Assembly: GCA_045656705.1 (NCBI GenBank)
Contig: JAZORR010000043.1
Span: 1-64,000 of the forward strand
DNA length: 64,000 bases
Reading direction: 5' to 3'
Source of the DNA: RGIG4576 sp045656705
GTDB taxonomy: Bacteria > Bacteroidota > Bacteroidia > Bacteroidales > Muribaculaceae
This document shows, one piece after another, positions 25,747 through 35,071 of the stretch. The position numbers were made by a program, and so were the translations under genes. The stretch's first letter is position 1; each line of letters begins with the position of its first letter. The notes beneath the pieces were generated by a model. It made no database searches and was not told the origin of the DNA. It was given only the letters and a program-made list of their open reading frames with translations.

Positions 25747-26250
25747 TTATTCCGACGCTTCTTCTTCGGTCATCAACGGAAGGAACTTAGCGAAAAGTTT
25801 TCGAGCTTCGTCGCGAGTCAAATCCTCACGCATCACCGCAAACACAGTATCAGCACCAGCAATAGTACCCAAAATTTCGGGAGTCTTACTCATATCAATA
25901 TCGTAGGCAAGACCACTTGCATAACCATTTCGTGTCTTGATCACAGCAGTGTGACCAGAGAATTGCAAAGATACAAAACTATTAGCATGTACCGAATACG
26001 AAGAATAAGACATTCCTTTAGATAACATAGAATCTTGCAAATCATTACCATCAGGAATGATGTACATATAGCTACCCATATCAGTAGCCACCTTTGTAGC
26101 TTTCAAGGTCTTTAGGTCTCTTGATAGAGTGGCTTGTGTAACCACATAACCATTAGTAGCAAGAAGGTGAGCAAGTTCGTCTTGACTTCCCACACAATTG
26201 TTCTTAATCAACTTTACTATTAGTTGTAAACGAGTTTTTTTATTTCTCAT
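25747..26250 (-). CDS. argR: Arginine repressor
   Basis: ArgR/AhrC-family regulator, 167 residues. The N-terminal winged helix has SQDELAHLLATNGYVVTQATLSRDLKTL, and the C-terminal hexamerisation and arginine-binding domain ends near GTIAGADTVFAVMRE. It senses arginine and controls the operon it heads. A TGAATAAAATGTAT sequence upstream resembles the known AhrC box, so the gene is probably autoregulated. Confidence 0.92.
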   Translation of the reverse strand: MRNKKTRLQLIVKLIKNNCVGSQDELAHLLATNGYVVTQATLSRDLKTLKATKVATDMGSYMYIIPDGNDLQDSMLSKGMSYSSYSVHANSFVSLQFSGHTAVIKTRNGYASGLAYDIDMSKTPEILGTIAGADTVFAVMREDLTRDEARKLFAKFLPLMTEEEASE

Positions 26251-26292
26251 GGGGTTTTATCCTTTTATAAGTTTAAGTTTCATTTCGTGATA

Positions 26293-26345
26293 CAAAATTA
26301 ATAACTTTTTTTGTATTTACATAATTATTCGTGAATAAAATGTAT
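26293..26345 (-). promoter_or_regulatory. argR operon promoter and putative ArgR box
   Basis: The minus-strand -7 box TAATTTTG is at 26293-26300. A palindrome TTATTCGTGAATAA (26325-26338) and the overlapping plus-strand TGAATAAAATGTAT (26332-26345) resemble ARG/AhrC boxes and cover the -33 region, where a repressor would block polymerase. The rest of the gap to 26504 holds only AT-rich sequence and the terminator of the next gene. Confidence 0.5.
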
Positions 26346-26450
26346 TTTTATACGCAAATTTTATTAAAAACCTTGATAATCATTAGCATAATTAGCAAAA
26401 AACTACAAATCATATATATCATCCTAATTATATATGTATTAATAAAAGAA

Positions 26451-26480
26451 AAGATGCATACCCACAGGCATACATCTTTA
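26451..26480 (-). terminator. Probable terminator after the LysM transglycosylase gene
   Basis: An imperfect stem AAAGATG...CATCTTT with an ATA/TAT inner part lies about 25 bp past the stop, followed by TTTCTTTT on the minus strand. Confidence 0.55.
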
Positions 26481-26504
26481 TGAACTTTTACAATCGAGTT
26501 ATGC

Positions 26505-28349
26505 TTATTTTCGTTTTTTGCTTGGTTTAGCCTTCGAACGAGATGTGTTTTTTGTATTCTTCTTAGGGATGGTGAGTTTTTGTCCCTTTTGAAGATTGTT
26601 TCCCTTCAAATCGTTGGCATTCTTAATGGCGGCGATTGAAACACCATATTTTTGAGCAATAATATAAAGAGATTCGCCCGATTTCACTGTGTGAGTAATG
26701 GTAGCCGACTCGTTTGAATCTTTACCCTTTGGCACTTTCAGGCGTTGTCCAGCCTGAAGCGAGTTACTCTTCAACCCATTAGCCACCTTCAATTCATCGA
26801 CAGATACTCCATATTTTTCGGCAATAATAGATAGGTTTTCACCCTTGCGCACCTTATGAGTTTCGGTGTATACGCTATTCTTAGTTTCTTTCTTCTTTGA
26901 AGATTTTTCGATAGTTTCTTTCTTTTTCTTATCTTGCTTTGGTGCTTCAGATTTATTCTTTTCCTCATCCGGAGTCATTGCACCCACCACAGCAAGGCTA
27001 TCAGCTTCGGCCACATCTTGCTCGGTAACTTCAGGAGCGCGATACACCTTCACATTTTCCACTACTTTCACTTTCAAGCGTTGACCTACACGAAGATTGT
27101 TATTCTTCAATTTATTATCACGCTTTAAGGCGTTTACTGTGGTACCATACTTGGCTGCAATCTTACCCAAACTTTCTCCACTTTTCACCTTGTGAGTCTT
27201 AGTAACAGTACGCTTCTCATAAGTATATGCACCATTTTCGTCGCTTGCAATAGCCTCCATTTGAGGTTCGACTACTGCGCGTGGTTTATATTTCTTGGTA
27301 TCAAAACCACAAATGCTATCTTCGCTCATAATGTAGCTATACACCTGTTGAGAAGGAAGAGCAAGAGTGTATGAACGAATATTGCCTGGGATTACATCAT
27401 TTCTATATTGAGGATTAAGCACACGCAACGCCTCGATAGGAATATTAAGAATAGCCGAAATCTGCTTGAAATGAACTCTACTATTCACGCTCACAGTATC
27501 CACAAGAATAGGTTTGCGAGCCAAAGCAGGGCTGATATTATGATACTTGTGATAAGTCATCACATAGTTTGCAGCAATGAAGGCAGGCACGTAGCCACGA
27601 GTTTCGGCAGGAAGGAACGCATAAATTTGCCAAAAATCCTTACCACTACCACCTGCACGTGCAAGTGCTTGATTTACCTTGCCCGGACCACAGTTGTAGG
27701 CAGCAATAGCCAACGACCAATCGCCATATATCTTGTACAATTCTTTAAGATACTTCGCAGCCTTTTCAGATGACTTATACGGATCGAGACGTTCATCGAC
27801 AAGAGAATTCACTTCCAAGCCCAATCCCTTACCAGTCTTCACCATAAACTGCCACAATCCAGCAGCACCTACTCTCGACTTAGCCACAGGATTGAGAGCC
27901 GATTCCACCACAGGAAGATACTTCAATTCCATAGGCATACCTTCAGCCTCAAGAGCTTGCTCGAATATCGGCATATAATACAAACTCATACCGAGCATAG
28001 CCTCAACGAGAGTACGCTTTTTATTGATATACATATCAATGAAACGACGCACCTCTGAATTGTAGGGCATCTCAATAGAAGTAGGTAATTGACTCAAACG
28101 CTTAATATAATCTTCTTCTTTTGTGTCGCCACCATCTTTACTTTCCACCTCCTCATCGAGAATAGTATAGTTTTGAAGATACCAATTTTGAAGAAGCGCT
28201 TCGGTATCAGTTTCAAAACTTGGCGGAGTAACAGCGAGAGTATCGGTAAGCGAATCTCTCACTGTAAGTATATTATTTTTCTTAGAAGCAACCACAGAAC
28301 CTGTAGCCAACAATCCAGAAAACAGTAAAATTGCTATTTTTTTCTTCAT
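26505..28349 (-). CDS. Lytic transglycosylase with three LysM domains (MltD-like)
   Basis: Periplasmic peptidoglycan lyase, 614 residues. Signal peptide about 1-21. The SLT domain (about 115-245) has the catalytic Glu in LPVVESALNPVA, followed by SRVGAAGLWQFM and IAAYNCGPGKV. Three LysM wall-binding domains follow at about 385-430, 497-540 and 551-596 (THKVKSGESL, THKVRKGENL, THTVKSGESL), separated by a Lys/Glu/Ser-rich linker, and the tail is basic. It cleaves glycan strands during growth or recycling. It is followed upstream by DUF5683, parB and parA on the same strand, a known neighbourhood in this phylum. Confidence 0.92.
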   Translation of the reverse strand: MKKKIAILLFSGLLATGSVVASKKNNILTVRDSLTDTLAVTPPSFETDTEALLQNWYLQNYTILDEEVESKDGGDTKEEDYIKRLSQLPTSIEMPYNSEVRRFIDMYINKKRTLVEAMLGMSLYYMPIFEQALEAEGMPMELKYLPVVESALNPVAKSRVGAAGLWQFMVKTGKGLGLEVNSLVDERLDPYKSSEKAAKYLKELYKIYGDWSLAIAAYNCGPGKVNQALARAGGSGKDFWQIYAFLPAETRGYVPAFIAANYVMTYHKYHNISPALARKPILVDTVSVNSRVHFKQISAILNIPIEALRVLNPQYRNDVIPGNIRSYTLALPSQQVYSYIMSEDSICGFDTKKYKPRAVVEPQMEAIASDENGAYTYEKRTVTKTHKVKSGESLGKIAAKYGTTVNALKRDNKLKNNNLRVGQRLKVKVVENVKVYRAPEVTEQDVAEADSLAVVGAMTPDEEKNKSEAPKQDKKKKETIEKSSKKKETKNSVYTETHKVRKGENLSIIAEKYGVSVDELKVANGLKSNSLQAGQRLKVPKGKDSNESATITHTVKSGESLYIIAQKYGVSIAAIKNANDLKGNNLQKGQKLTIPKKNTKNTSRSKAKPSKKRK

Positions 28350-28382
28350 ATATTAGTAAGTATAACCTTGTCTTATTATCAA

Positions 28383-29246
28383 TTAAAAAGTAAATGCACA
28401 TTGCACACCTACCGATGGCAGTTTGCCTTGAGTAGCAAGTTGAGGCTCTACCACAGCTGGCTTCACCTTCATTGCAATATCGTCGTTAATATCGAATTGC
28501 ATAAGCGATGCATCGACATAGGCATCGAGCACGCATAGCATATACATACCTACAAGACCTATCACACATATTTCCTTATTGCGACGATAGAAATCCTTCT
28601 TTGATTTCAGAGTTCTTTTCAGCCACTCCATATCAATATTGTCCTCGCTGTAGTTAGGTGGATAAAGATCCATATAACTTTTGGTAGACGGATCGCTATC
28701 CATCGCATCGCGATAGGCCTTGGTGTAGTCTTCGAGCATTCGATTGTTCCATGAAGTGGCATAACCAAACCCAACAAAGCCTCCCACTACTATAGGCAAT
28801 TTCCAATAACGACGATTATACACCTGACCAAGCCCCGGACACAAAAGCGACAACCACATGGCTCTATTAGGATCGGGATTAAAATCTCTCACCTTACCAT
28901 ATTCGGCACGAAAGGCTGAATCTCGCTCTAAAGAATCTTGCAAATGCTTCATCTCACGCTCAAATGCCATAGCAAGTGAATCGGCTTGTGCATTCTTCAC
29001 AATTTGACTTTGCTCATTCTTCGCCACACTGTCCACACGAGCTGTATCGGCCTTCATAAAAGAGTTTTTCGCTCTAAGTGTAGTTGAAAAAGTCTTTTTT
29101 TGAGCTTCTACTTTAAATGGAGCATCGGTTGCGGGATTGAGCTCGGCGGGTTCTTGAGCAATAGCCCAAAACGGCAATAGCCAGCTAAGCAAAAATGCCA
29201 AACTCGCCATTAAACCTCTTAATATTTCTGTTCTTTTTTTATTCAC
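28383..29246 (-). CDS. DUF5683-type membrane protein
   Basis: A 287-residue protein with a signal-anchor (hydrophobic residues about 13-30, then a long polar stretch), a conserved-looking centre with SLLCPGLGQVYNRRYWKLPIVVGGFVGFGYA (about 160-185), and another hydrophobic segment VCVIGLVGMYMLCVLDAYVDA (about 228-250). This pattern is that of DUF5683, found beside parB in Bacteroidetes. Function unknown. The frame begins at a GTG (29246); an in-frame ATG at 29210 would leave a shorter n-region and is possible. Confidence 0.72.
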   Translation of the reverse strand: MNKKRTEILRGLMASLAFLLSWLLPFWAIAQEPAELNPATDAPFKVEAQKKTFSTTLRAKNSFMKADTARVDSVAKNEQSQIVKNAQADSLAMAFEREMKHLQDSLERDSAFRAEYGKVRDFNPDPNRAMWLSLLCPGLGQVYNRRYWKLPIVVGGFVGFGYATSWNNRMLEDYTKAYRDAMDSDPSTKSYMDLYPPNYSEDNIDMEWLKRTLKSKKDFYRRNKEICVIGLVGMYMLCVLDAYVDASLMQFDINDDIAMKVKPAVVEPQLATQGKLPSVGVQCAFTF

Positions 29247-29283
29247 AAACGCACAAATTTTGACAATTCGCCTGCCTCATTTG

Positions 29284-30186
29284 TTATGAATTTTGCGAAT
29301 CATCATTTTTTAATTTGTCAAAGATAGCAATTAATCTCTCAAGTTCCATCTCATTTTTGAAAGGAAATGTTATTTTTCCTTTACCATTTACATCGCAAGA
29401 AAACTTCACATCGGTGTTGAATGCAGTCGAAAGATGTTTTTGCAAAATCTTATAATCGTTGTTATTCAGCTTTTTAACCTCACTTACAGGTGCAATTTCA
29501 CCCATTTCATCGGCTTCTCGGTATTGCTTAGCAAGAGCTTCTACCTGACGCACCGATAAACTTTTTTTAATAGTCTCGTTATAAAGTTTTAACTGTAGCG
29601 AAGGCTTTTCCACCATCAAGATGGCTCTCGCATGCCCCATGTCTACCATTCTATCACGCAATCCAAGTTGCACTTCGGCAGGTAATTTAAGCAAACGCAA
29701 GAAATTGGCAATAGTAGCACGCTTCTTACCAATGCGTTCGCTCAATCGTTCTTGTGTGAGGTTATATTGTTCTATAAGTTTCTTAAATGTGAGTGCGATT
29801 TCGATAGCATTCAAGTCTTCTCGCTGAATGTTTTCGATCAAAGCCATTTCAGTAAGTTCGGTATCGGTAGCTGTGCGAATATAAGCAGGCACAGATTCGA
29901 GACCTACAAGTTTGGCCGCACGATAGCGACGCTCACCCGAGATAATTTGATAACTATCCACTCCAATCTTGCGAAGAGTGAGTGGCTGGATGATACCAAG
30001 TTCGCGTACCGACACAGCCAACTCTTCAAGAGCCGCCTCATCGAAGAAATTTCTTGGTTGATCGGGATTAGGAGATATCTGACAGACAGGTATCTCATTT
30101 ATAGCCGACGAGCCACTTGTTTGCACATCGTCCATCGAAATAAGAGAGTCGAGCCCTCTACCTAAAGCACTTCTTTTTAATGCCAT
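29284..30186 (-). CDS. parB: Chromosome partitioning protein ParB
   Basis: CTP-dependent centromere-binding protein, 300 residues. It has IISGERRYRAAKL (the box with the CTPase arginines), ENIQREDLNAIEIA, and the HTH around LTQERLSERIGKKRATIANFLRLLKLP. The C-terminal 50 residues form the dimerisation part. It loads on parS sites and works with ParA to separate origins. It lies 27 bp after parA. No parS site of the classical TGTTTCACGTGAAACA form was noticed in this window. Confidence 0.94.
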   Translation of the reverse strand: MALKRSALGRGLDSLISMDDVQTSGSSAINEIPVCQISPNPDQPRNFFDEAALEELAVSVRELGIIQPLTLRKIGVDSYQIISGERRYRAAKLVGLESVPAYIRTATDTELTEMALIENIQREDLNAIEIALTFKKLIEQYNLTQERLSERIGKKRATIANFLRLLKLPAEVQLGLRDRMVDMGHARAILMVEKPSLQLKLYNETIKKSLSVRQVEALAKQYREADEMGEIAPVSEVKKLNNNDYKILQKHLSTAFNTDVKFSCDVNGKGKITFPFKNEMELERLIAIFDKLKNDDSQNS

Positions 30187-30213
30187 AATCTTTTTCCTCT
30201 ATTTTGTGTTTTT

Positions 30214-30990
30214 TCAATTCTTTTTCTTGCGATTTTTAGTAATGATTTCTTTCGCCAATTGAAGGTGACTTGTGGCACCTCTACTTGATGCATCATACAA
30301 TATAGCAGGCAATCCATGACTTGGAGCCTCACTCAAGCGAATATTACGAGGTATAACAGTATCAAACACCATATCGCCAAAGTGGCCCTTCAATTCTTCA
30401 AAAATCTGATTGGCCAATCGTAGACGAGCATCGTACATTGTGAGCAAAAATCCTTCGATTTGCAGCGATGGATTAAGTTTAGATTTGATGATGCGAATTG
30501 TATTCAACAATTTACTAATACCTTCAAGAGCAAAATATTCTGCTTGCACAGGAATAATCACCGAATCGGCAGCAGTGAGTGCATTCACCGTGATGAGTCC
30601 GAGAGAAGGACTACAGTCAATAAGAATATAGTCATACACTTCCTTCATAGGAGCAAGTAGCATCTGAAGCACTCGCTCACGATTATCTTTGTTGATAAGT
30701 TCGAGCTCAGCACCCACGAGGTCGATACGCGAACCCACAAGATCAAGCCCTTCGACACAAGTTTTCACTTGTGTGCCATCAAGAGGATAATCATCAACCA
30801 GACATTCATATATCGATGAAGACATTTGCTTAGGGTCTATACCTAAACCCGAAGTAGCATTTGCCTGAGGATCGGCATCAATAATCAATACTTTCTTACC
30901 TTGCACAGCAAGAGAAGCAGCCAAGTTGATAGAAGTGGTGGTCTTACCTACTCCACCTTTTTGATTTGCTATTGCTATAATCTTTCCCAT
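30214..30990 (-). CDS. parA: Chromosome partitioning ATPase ParA
   Basis: Deviant Walker A ATPase of the ParA/Soj type, 258 residues. MGKIIAIANQKGGVGKTTTSINLAAS holds the signature lysines; LIIDADPQANATSGLG and ILIDCSPSLGLITVNAL are the Walker A' and B regions. It binds the nucleoid and moves ParB-bound origins. The start at ATG 30990 is preferred to the TTG eleven codons upstream, because it gives the canonical N-terminus. Confidence 0.95.
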   Translation of the reverse strand: MGKIIAIANQKGGVGKTTTSINLAASLAVQGKKVLIIDADPQANATSGLGIDPKQMSSSIYECLVDDYPLDGTQVKTCVEGLDLVGSRIDLVGAELELINKDNRERVLQMLLAPMKEVYDYILIDCSPSLGLITVNALTAADSVIIPVQAEYFALEGISKLLNTIRIIKSKLNPSLQIEGFLLTMYDARLRLANQIFEELKGHFGDMVFDTVIPRNIRLSEAPSHGLPAILYDASSRGATSHLQLAKEIITKNRKKKN

Positions 30991-31173
30991 ATAATGTAAG
31001 TCAAAGCTAATTTCACAATGCAAAGGAATTATTTTTTATGCAAATACACATAATTTTAATAGCCAAAAATGACAAAATTGTTGATAAGTGGGCTTTTTTG
31101 TTAATAACTCCGAAGTTATCAACAAGCAGTTGGATTCAATTTGCACTATTTCTCCTCTTTTATTAGTAAAAGA

Positions 31174-31203
31174 TGCCGTGTGATAGCACATTACCTCACA
31201 CGA
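31174..31203 (-). terminator. Terminator after the Spy-like gene
   Basis: The stem CGTGTGA/TCACACG, with flanking G-C pairs, is followed on the minus strand by ATCTTTT. Confidence 0.65.
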
Positions 31204-31247
31204 CAGTCTTCTTATTTCAATCTTAATTTTATTTATATTCTTATCGT

Positions 31248-31772
31248 TCACTCACGAGAAAATTTCTTGTGATGACGACTTTCAGCATTCATCTTTCTAC
31301 GCTCACGGCGTTCCATTTTTCGCTTCATTGAATCCATCTTGTGTCCCTTGCGATCTCGCTTGTGCTTCATTATATTTTTTTGCACCTTTCTTTCGGCATC
31401 AAGAAACTTTCTAAGTTGCACAGGAGTAAGCACCGACTTCAATTCTTTTAAGGTATTCTTCTGTACCTTTATCACATTTTCCTGATATTCGAGGCGACCC
31501 ATCACACTCGCATAAGCTGCATCCATAGTGAGAGTATCACTCTTCACTCTATCGTGCTTAATATCTTTGAGTTCTTTTTGGAAATCCTTATAAATAGGTA
31601 GGAATTTCACCATTTGTTCATCTGAAATATTCAATTCCTTTTGAATCATCTTAGCCTTTCCGTTCAAGAATCTTTCCTTATCTTCTTCGGTCAATTTTCT
31701 TGGTTGAGCCACAGCACCCATAGCCACCGATGCTATAAGAGCCAAAATTAGCATAATTTTCTTCATTTTCAT
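31248..31772 (-). CDS. Spy/CpxP-like periplasmic protein
   Basis: A 174-residue exported protein with a signal peptide (about 1-22, ending VAQ) and a helical, charged mature part: LNISDEQMVKFLPIYKDFQKELKDI, followed by LTPVQLRKFLDAERKVQ, resembling the repeated LTxxQ pattern of Spy/CpxP chaperones. The last 40 residues are Lys/Arg/His/Met rich and could bind metal or nucleic acid. It is directly downstream of the sigma/anti-sigma pair, so it is a likely target or part of that envelope-stress circuit. The role as chaperone is inferred. Confidence 0.65.
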   Translation of the reverse strand: MKMKKIMLILALIASVAMGAVAQPRKLTEEDKERFLNGKAKMIQKELNISDEQMVKFLPIYKDFQKELKDIKHDRVKSDTLTMDAAYASVMGRLEYQENVIKVQKNTLKELKSVLTPVQLRKFLDAERKVQKNIMKHKRDRKGHKMDSMKRKMERRERRKMNAESRHHKKFSRE

Positions 31773-31791
31773 TAGTTTTTAATGTTTGTAA

Positions 31792-32139
31792 TTATTCGTA
31801 GTATTCCGGAATTTCGTCTAATTCGTAACAGTATAGATCCATCACTTGCTCGTCGCTCATAGATGCAATCACCTCATTCAGGGGAGCACTATCAAGATAA
31901 CGCTGATATTCACTATCTGTGCCTAAATTGAAAAATGCAAGGAAACCTATAATCAATACAGCAGCCGCAGCACTCACCTGCCACATTATACGCTTCACAT
32001 TGATTTTAGACGATATCGTATCACCTTTCACTGCCCTATCGGCACAATTCTGTATAAGTGAAGTAATATATTCATCACTTTCCTTATAAGGCATTCGCTT
32101 GCCAGGAAATTGTTTCATATCATCTTTCATATTACACAT
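31792..32139 (-). CDS. Putative anti-sigma factor, single-pass membrane protein
   Basis: A 115-residue protein with one membrane helix (about 52-70, VSAAAAVLIIGFLAFFNL), a short cytoplasmic N-terminal part (MKDDMKQFPGKRMPYKESDEYITSLIQNC) and an acidic periplasmic C-terminus ending in IPEYYE. No clear zinc anti-sigma motif is present. Its start overlaps the end of the ECF sigma gene by 8 bp, the usual layout for a sigma and its membrane regulator; the call rests mainly on this. Confidence 0.6.
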   Translation of the reverse strand: MCNMKDDMKQFPGKRMPYKESDEYITSLIQNCADRAVKGDTISSKINVKRIMWQVSAAAAVLIIGFLAFFNLGTDSEYQRYLDSAPLNEVIASMSDEQVMDLYCYELDEIPEYYE

Positions 32140-32689
32140 TGTTATTTATATAGTTTTTAATTTTTTCTACTGCAAAATGATAGTTTGCCTTCAAGGTGTT
32201 CACATTTTTGCCAGTAATCTTAGCGATTTCTTCATAAGGCAATTCATCATAGTAGCGCATATTGAAAGCTATTCGCTGCTGAGTGGGCAATCGTAATAGA
32301 GCCTCTTGAAATACCACTTCAGCATCATTGGCATCACATTCAGTCTCGGCATACAAGGTTTCACGCAATCGTTCACCCACGCCATCACGATCTATCGACT
32401 GAAATAGTCCACATCTCTTACGCAATACCTGAAGAGCCTCATTTGTGGCTATGGTATAAATCCAAGTCAGTAAAGCACTCTCACCTTTAAAACTATCTAT
32501 CTTGCTAAATATCTTTATTGAAGCTTCTTGCATTGCATCCTCCGCATCTTCTCGACTCACCACCATGCGGCGAATGTGCCAATAGAGTTTATTCCCATAT
32601 ATGGAGAGCAAAGCCCTGAATCCACGCTCTCGCTCCTCGGGATTGCGAAGCATACTCACAAGTTCGGCCTCGGTATATTTGCAATTCAT
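32132..32689 (-). CDS. ECF-type RNA polymerase sigma factor
   Basis: A sigma-70 family factor of 185 residues with only regions 2 and 4. Region 2 includes AEDAMQEASIKIFSKIDSFKGESALLTWIYTIATNEAL (about 45-85). Region 4 includes LPTQQRIAFNMRYYDELPYEEIAKITGKNVNTLKANYHFAVEKI (about 135-178). It should direct polymerase to a stress regulon, held by the anti-sigma gene that follows and possibly driving the Spy-like gene. Confidence 0.9.
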   Translation of the reverse strand: MNCKYTEAELVSMLRNPEERERGFRALLSIYGNKLYWHIRRMVVSREDAEDAMQEASIKIFSKIDSFKGESALLTWIYTIATNEALQVLRKRCGLFQSIDRDGVGERLRETLYAETECDANDAEVVFQEALLRLPTQQRIAFNMRYYDELPYEEIAKITGKNVNTLKANYHFAVEKIKNYINNNV

Positions 32690-32778
32690 TTCATTTTATA
32701 AGTTTTAATCTCTTTCACCTTCTTTGATACAACATCTATATAAAAGTTTAAAGCACGGATAAAAAAGTTTACAAAAAA

Positions 32779-32814
32779 GACTGTGACACATACCTAAACA
32801 TATGTATCACAGTC
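32779..32814 (-). terminator. Terminator after gyrB
   Basis: A long hairpin with arms GACTGTGA/TCACAGTC extended by ACATA/TATGT with a mismatch, then TTTTTTG on the minus strand. Confidence 0.85.
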
Positions 32815-32845
32815 ATTTGCAAGAGATTATAAATATCTATTTTTA

Positions 32846-34816
32846 TCAGCTATCAATATTAGCGTAAGTAGCGTTTTGCTCGATAAACTCACGACGAGGA
32901 GCCACATCTTCACCCATAAGCATTGAGAAAATACGATCACTTTCGGCAGCATCAGATATTTGTACTTGCTTCAAGATACGATTTTCTGGGTCCATAGTAG
33001 TGTCCCACAATTGTTCGGCGTTCATTTCACCAAGACCTTTATAGCGTTGCACCTTCACTTGGCGTTCTTCACCATTACCATAGCGCATAATAAACTGTTC
33101 GCGTTGTTGTTCGTCCCAGCAGTATTCTTCGTGACTACCCTTAGAACACTTATACAATGGAGGAGTAGCAAGGTAAAGGTAACCATTTTCGATGATAGGA
33201 CGCATACGACGGAAGAAGAATGTCATCAACAATGTAGCAATGTGGGCACCATCCACATCGGCATCGGTCATAATGATAATCTTGTGATAACGAAGTTTTG
33301 AAAGGTTTGCTGCCTTAGGATCATCTTCAGTACCGATAGTGACACCAAGAGCACGGAACAGATTGACGATTTCTTCGCTATCAAGCACTTTGTGTTCCAT
33401 CGCCTTTTCTACATTAAGAATCTTACCACGAAGCGGAAGGATAGCTTGGAACATACGATCGCGACCTTGCTTAGCAGTACCACCCGCAGAGTCCCCTTCG
33501 ACAAGGAACAATTCGCATTCTTCGGCTACACGAGATGAGCAGTCGGCAAGTTTGCCTGGAAGACCACCACCAGTCAAAGGTGACTTTCTTTGTACCTTCA
33601 TTCTGGCATTGTAGGCAGCATGACGAGCCTTAGCTGCAAGCACAACCTTTTCTACGATAGCTTTCGCTTGATTTGGATGTTCTTCGAGATAATTACCAAG
33701 AGCTTCAGCCACTGCAGTTTGCACAGCACCTATCACTTCGGTGTTACCAAGTTTGGTCTTTGTTTGACCTTCAAATTGAGGTTCGAGCACCTTCACCGAT
33801 ACTACTGCAGTAAGACCTTCACGGAAGTCGTCGCTCGACACTTCCACCTTTTCCTTTTCAAGAATCTTAGAGTCTTCGGCATATTTCTTCAATGTGCTTG
33901 TGAGACCACGACGGAAGCCAGTAAGGTGTGTACCACCTTCTATGGTATTAATGTTATTTACATAAGAATATACATTTTCGTTGAAAGTAGTATTGTAAGT
34001 CATAGCCACTTCCACAGGAATACCTTGTTTTTCGATGCTGATGTGAATCACATCATTGATAAGGTGCTCCTTATTAGAGTCGATATATTGAACGAAATCA
34101 TCAAGACCTGTTTCAGAGAAGAAAATTTCCTTCTTAGGATTACCTTCTTCGTCCTTTTCACGCATATCGGTGAGCGAAAGAGTGATACCCGCATTCAAGA
34201 ATGCCAAGTCACGCAAACGAGTGGCAAGAGTCTTATAATCGTAAACAGTTTCAGAGAAGATAGAACTATCTGGATGGAAATAGATAGTAGTACCATGCTC
34301 TTCAGTGTCGCCCATCACCTTCATTTGACCGGTAGGATGACCACAACTAAATTCCTGCATATACACCTTACCATTACGACGCACTTCGGCACGCAAATAA
34401 GTAGACAATGCATTCACACATGATACACCGACACCGTGAAGACCACCCGACACCTTGTAAGAACCTTTATCGAACTTACCACCTGCGTGAAGCACAGTCA
34501 ACACCACTTCAAGAGCAGGCTTATTCAATTTCTCGTGCATATCCACAGGAATACCACGACCATTATCAGATACCTGGATAGAATTATCTTCGGTAATGAC
34601 CACATCAATATGGCTTGCATATCCAGCCAAAGCTTCGTCGATAGAGTTATCTACTACTTCATATACCAAGTGGTGCAAACCCTTGCTACTTGTGTCGCCA
34701 ATATACATTGACGGACGCTTACGCACGGCTTCAAGACCTTCGAGTACCTGAATATTATCGGCAGTGTAATTTGCCTCTTCTTGTACGCCAAAATTAAGTT
34801 CTAATTCTTCAGACAT
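32846..34816 (-). CDS. gyrB: DNA gyrase subunit B
   Basis: ATPase subunit of gyrase, 656 residues. The GHKL ATPase domain (VRKRPSMYIGDTSSKGLHHLVYEVVDNSIDEA; GRGIPVDMH) is followed by the transducer and the TOPRIM domain (EGDSAGGTAKQGRDR; DADVDGAHIATLLMTFFFR) and the C-terminal QRYKGLGEMNAEQLWDTTMDP, typical of GyrB. Length and motifs favour GyrB over ParE, though the two are close relatives. It is transcribed alone, with a -7 box TATTTTTG on the minus strand at 34884-34891. Confidence 0.93.
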   Translation of the reverse strand: MSEELELNFGVQEEANYTADNIQVLEGLEAVRKRPSMYIGDTSSKGLHHLVYEVVDNSIDEALAGYASHIDVVITEDNSIQVSDNGRGIPVDMHEKLNKPALEVVLTVLHAGGKFDKGSYKVSGGLHGVGVSCVNALSTYLRAEVRRNGKVYMQEFSCGHPTGQMKVMGDTEEHGTTIYFHPDSSIFSETVYDYKTLATRLRDLAFLNAGITLSLTDMREKDEEGNPKKEIFFSETGLDDFVQYIDSNKEHLINDVIHISIEKQGIPVEVAMTYNTTFNENVYSYVNNINTIEGGTHLTGFRRGLTSTLKKYAEDSKILEKEKVEVSSDDFREGLTAVVSVKVLEPQFEGQTKTKLGNTEVIGAVQTAVAEALGNYLEEHPNQAKAIVEKVVLAAKARHAAYNARMKVQRKSPLTGGGLPGKLADCSSRVAEECELFLVEGDSAGGTAKQGRDRMFQAILPLRGKILNVEKAMEHKVLDSEEIVNLFRALGVTIGTEDDPKAANLSKLRYHKIIIMTDADVDGAHIATLLMTFFFRRMRPIIENGYLYLATPPLYKCSKGSHEEYCWDEQQREQFIMRYGNGEERQVKVQRYKGLGEMNAEQLWDTTMDPENRILKQVQISDAAESDRIFSMLMGEDVAPRREFIEQNATYANIDS

Positions 34817-34883
34817 TTTTATTTATTCTTATTTATTATTTTCATATTCATCAACAAGGCTAAACAGCCTCATTTCCAACATA

Positions 34884-34933
34884 CAAAAATACAAAAAAAT
34901 CCTCGCTTCAAGAAATAAAAGCAAGGATTTTTT
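34884..34933 (-). terminator. Terminator after ridA, overlapping the gyrB promoter region
   Basis: The hairpin at 34896-34933 (AAAATCCT..GCTT / AAGC..AGGATTTT) has T-runs on both sides, so it can act in both directions. On the minus strand it follows ridA. The gyrB -7 box TATTTTTG (34884-34891) lies just past it. Confidence 0.65.
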
Positions 34934-35071
34934 CATATCATTTTTCCGCAGACAGGCTTTCAAAAGCGTCACACGTCATCTCACGCATTTTAAGGCACTT
35001 TTCAGCCACTTTAGCACTCACACCGACATAGAGCCGACACAAATACTACATAAACGAAATTAAGTAAATTC

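Noticed and set aside
29284..30990. parS site near parAB
   Set aside because: No TGTTTCACGTGAAACA-like 16-mer was seen in the surrounding sequence.
31036..31251. 71-codon minus-strand frame after the Spy-like gene
   Set aside because: It contains the terminator hairpin at 31174-31203, has no family features and would lie in the untranslated end of the previous gene.
33590..34423. 277-codon open frame on the plus strand opposite gyrB
   Set aside because: It mirrors the codon pattern of gyrB; the translation is His/Thr/Phe-rich noise.
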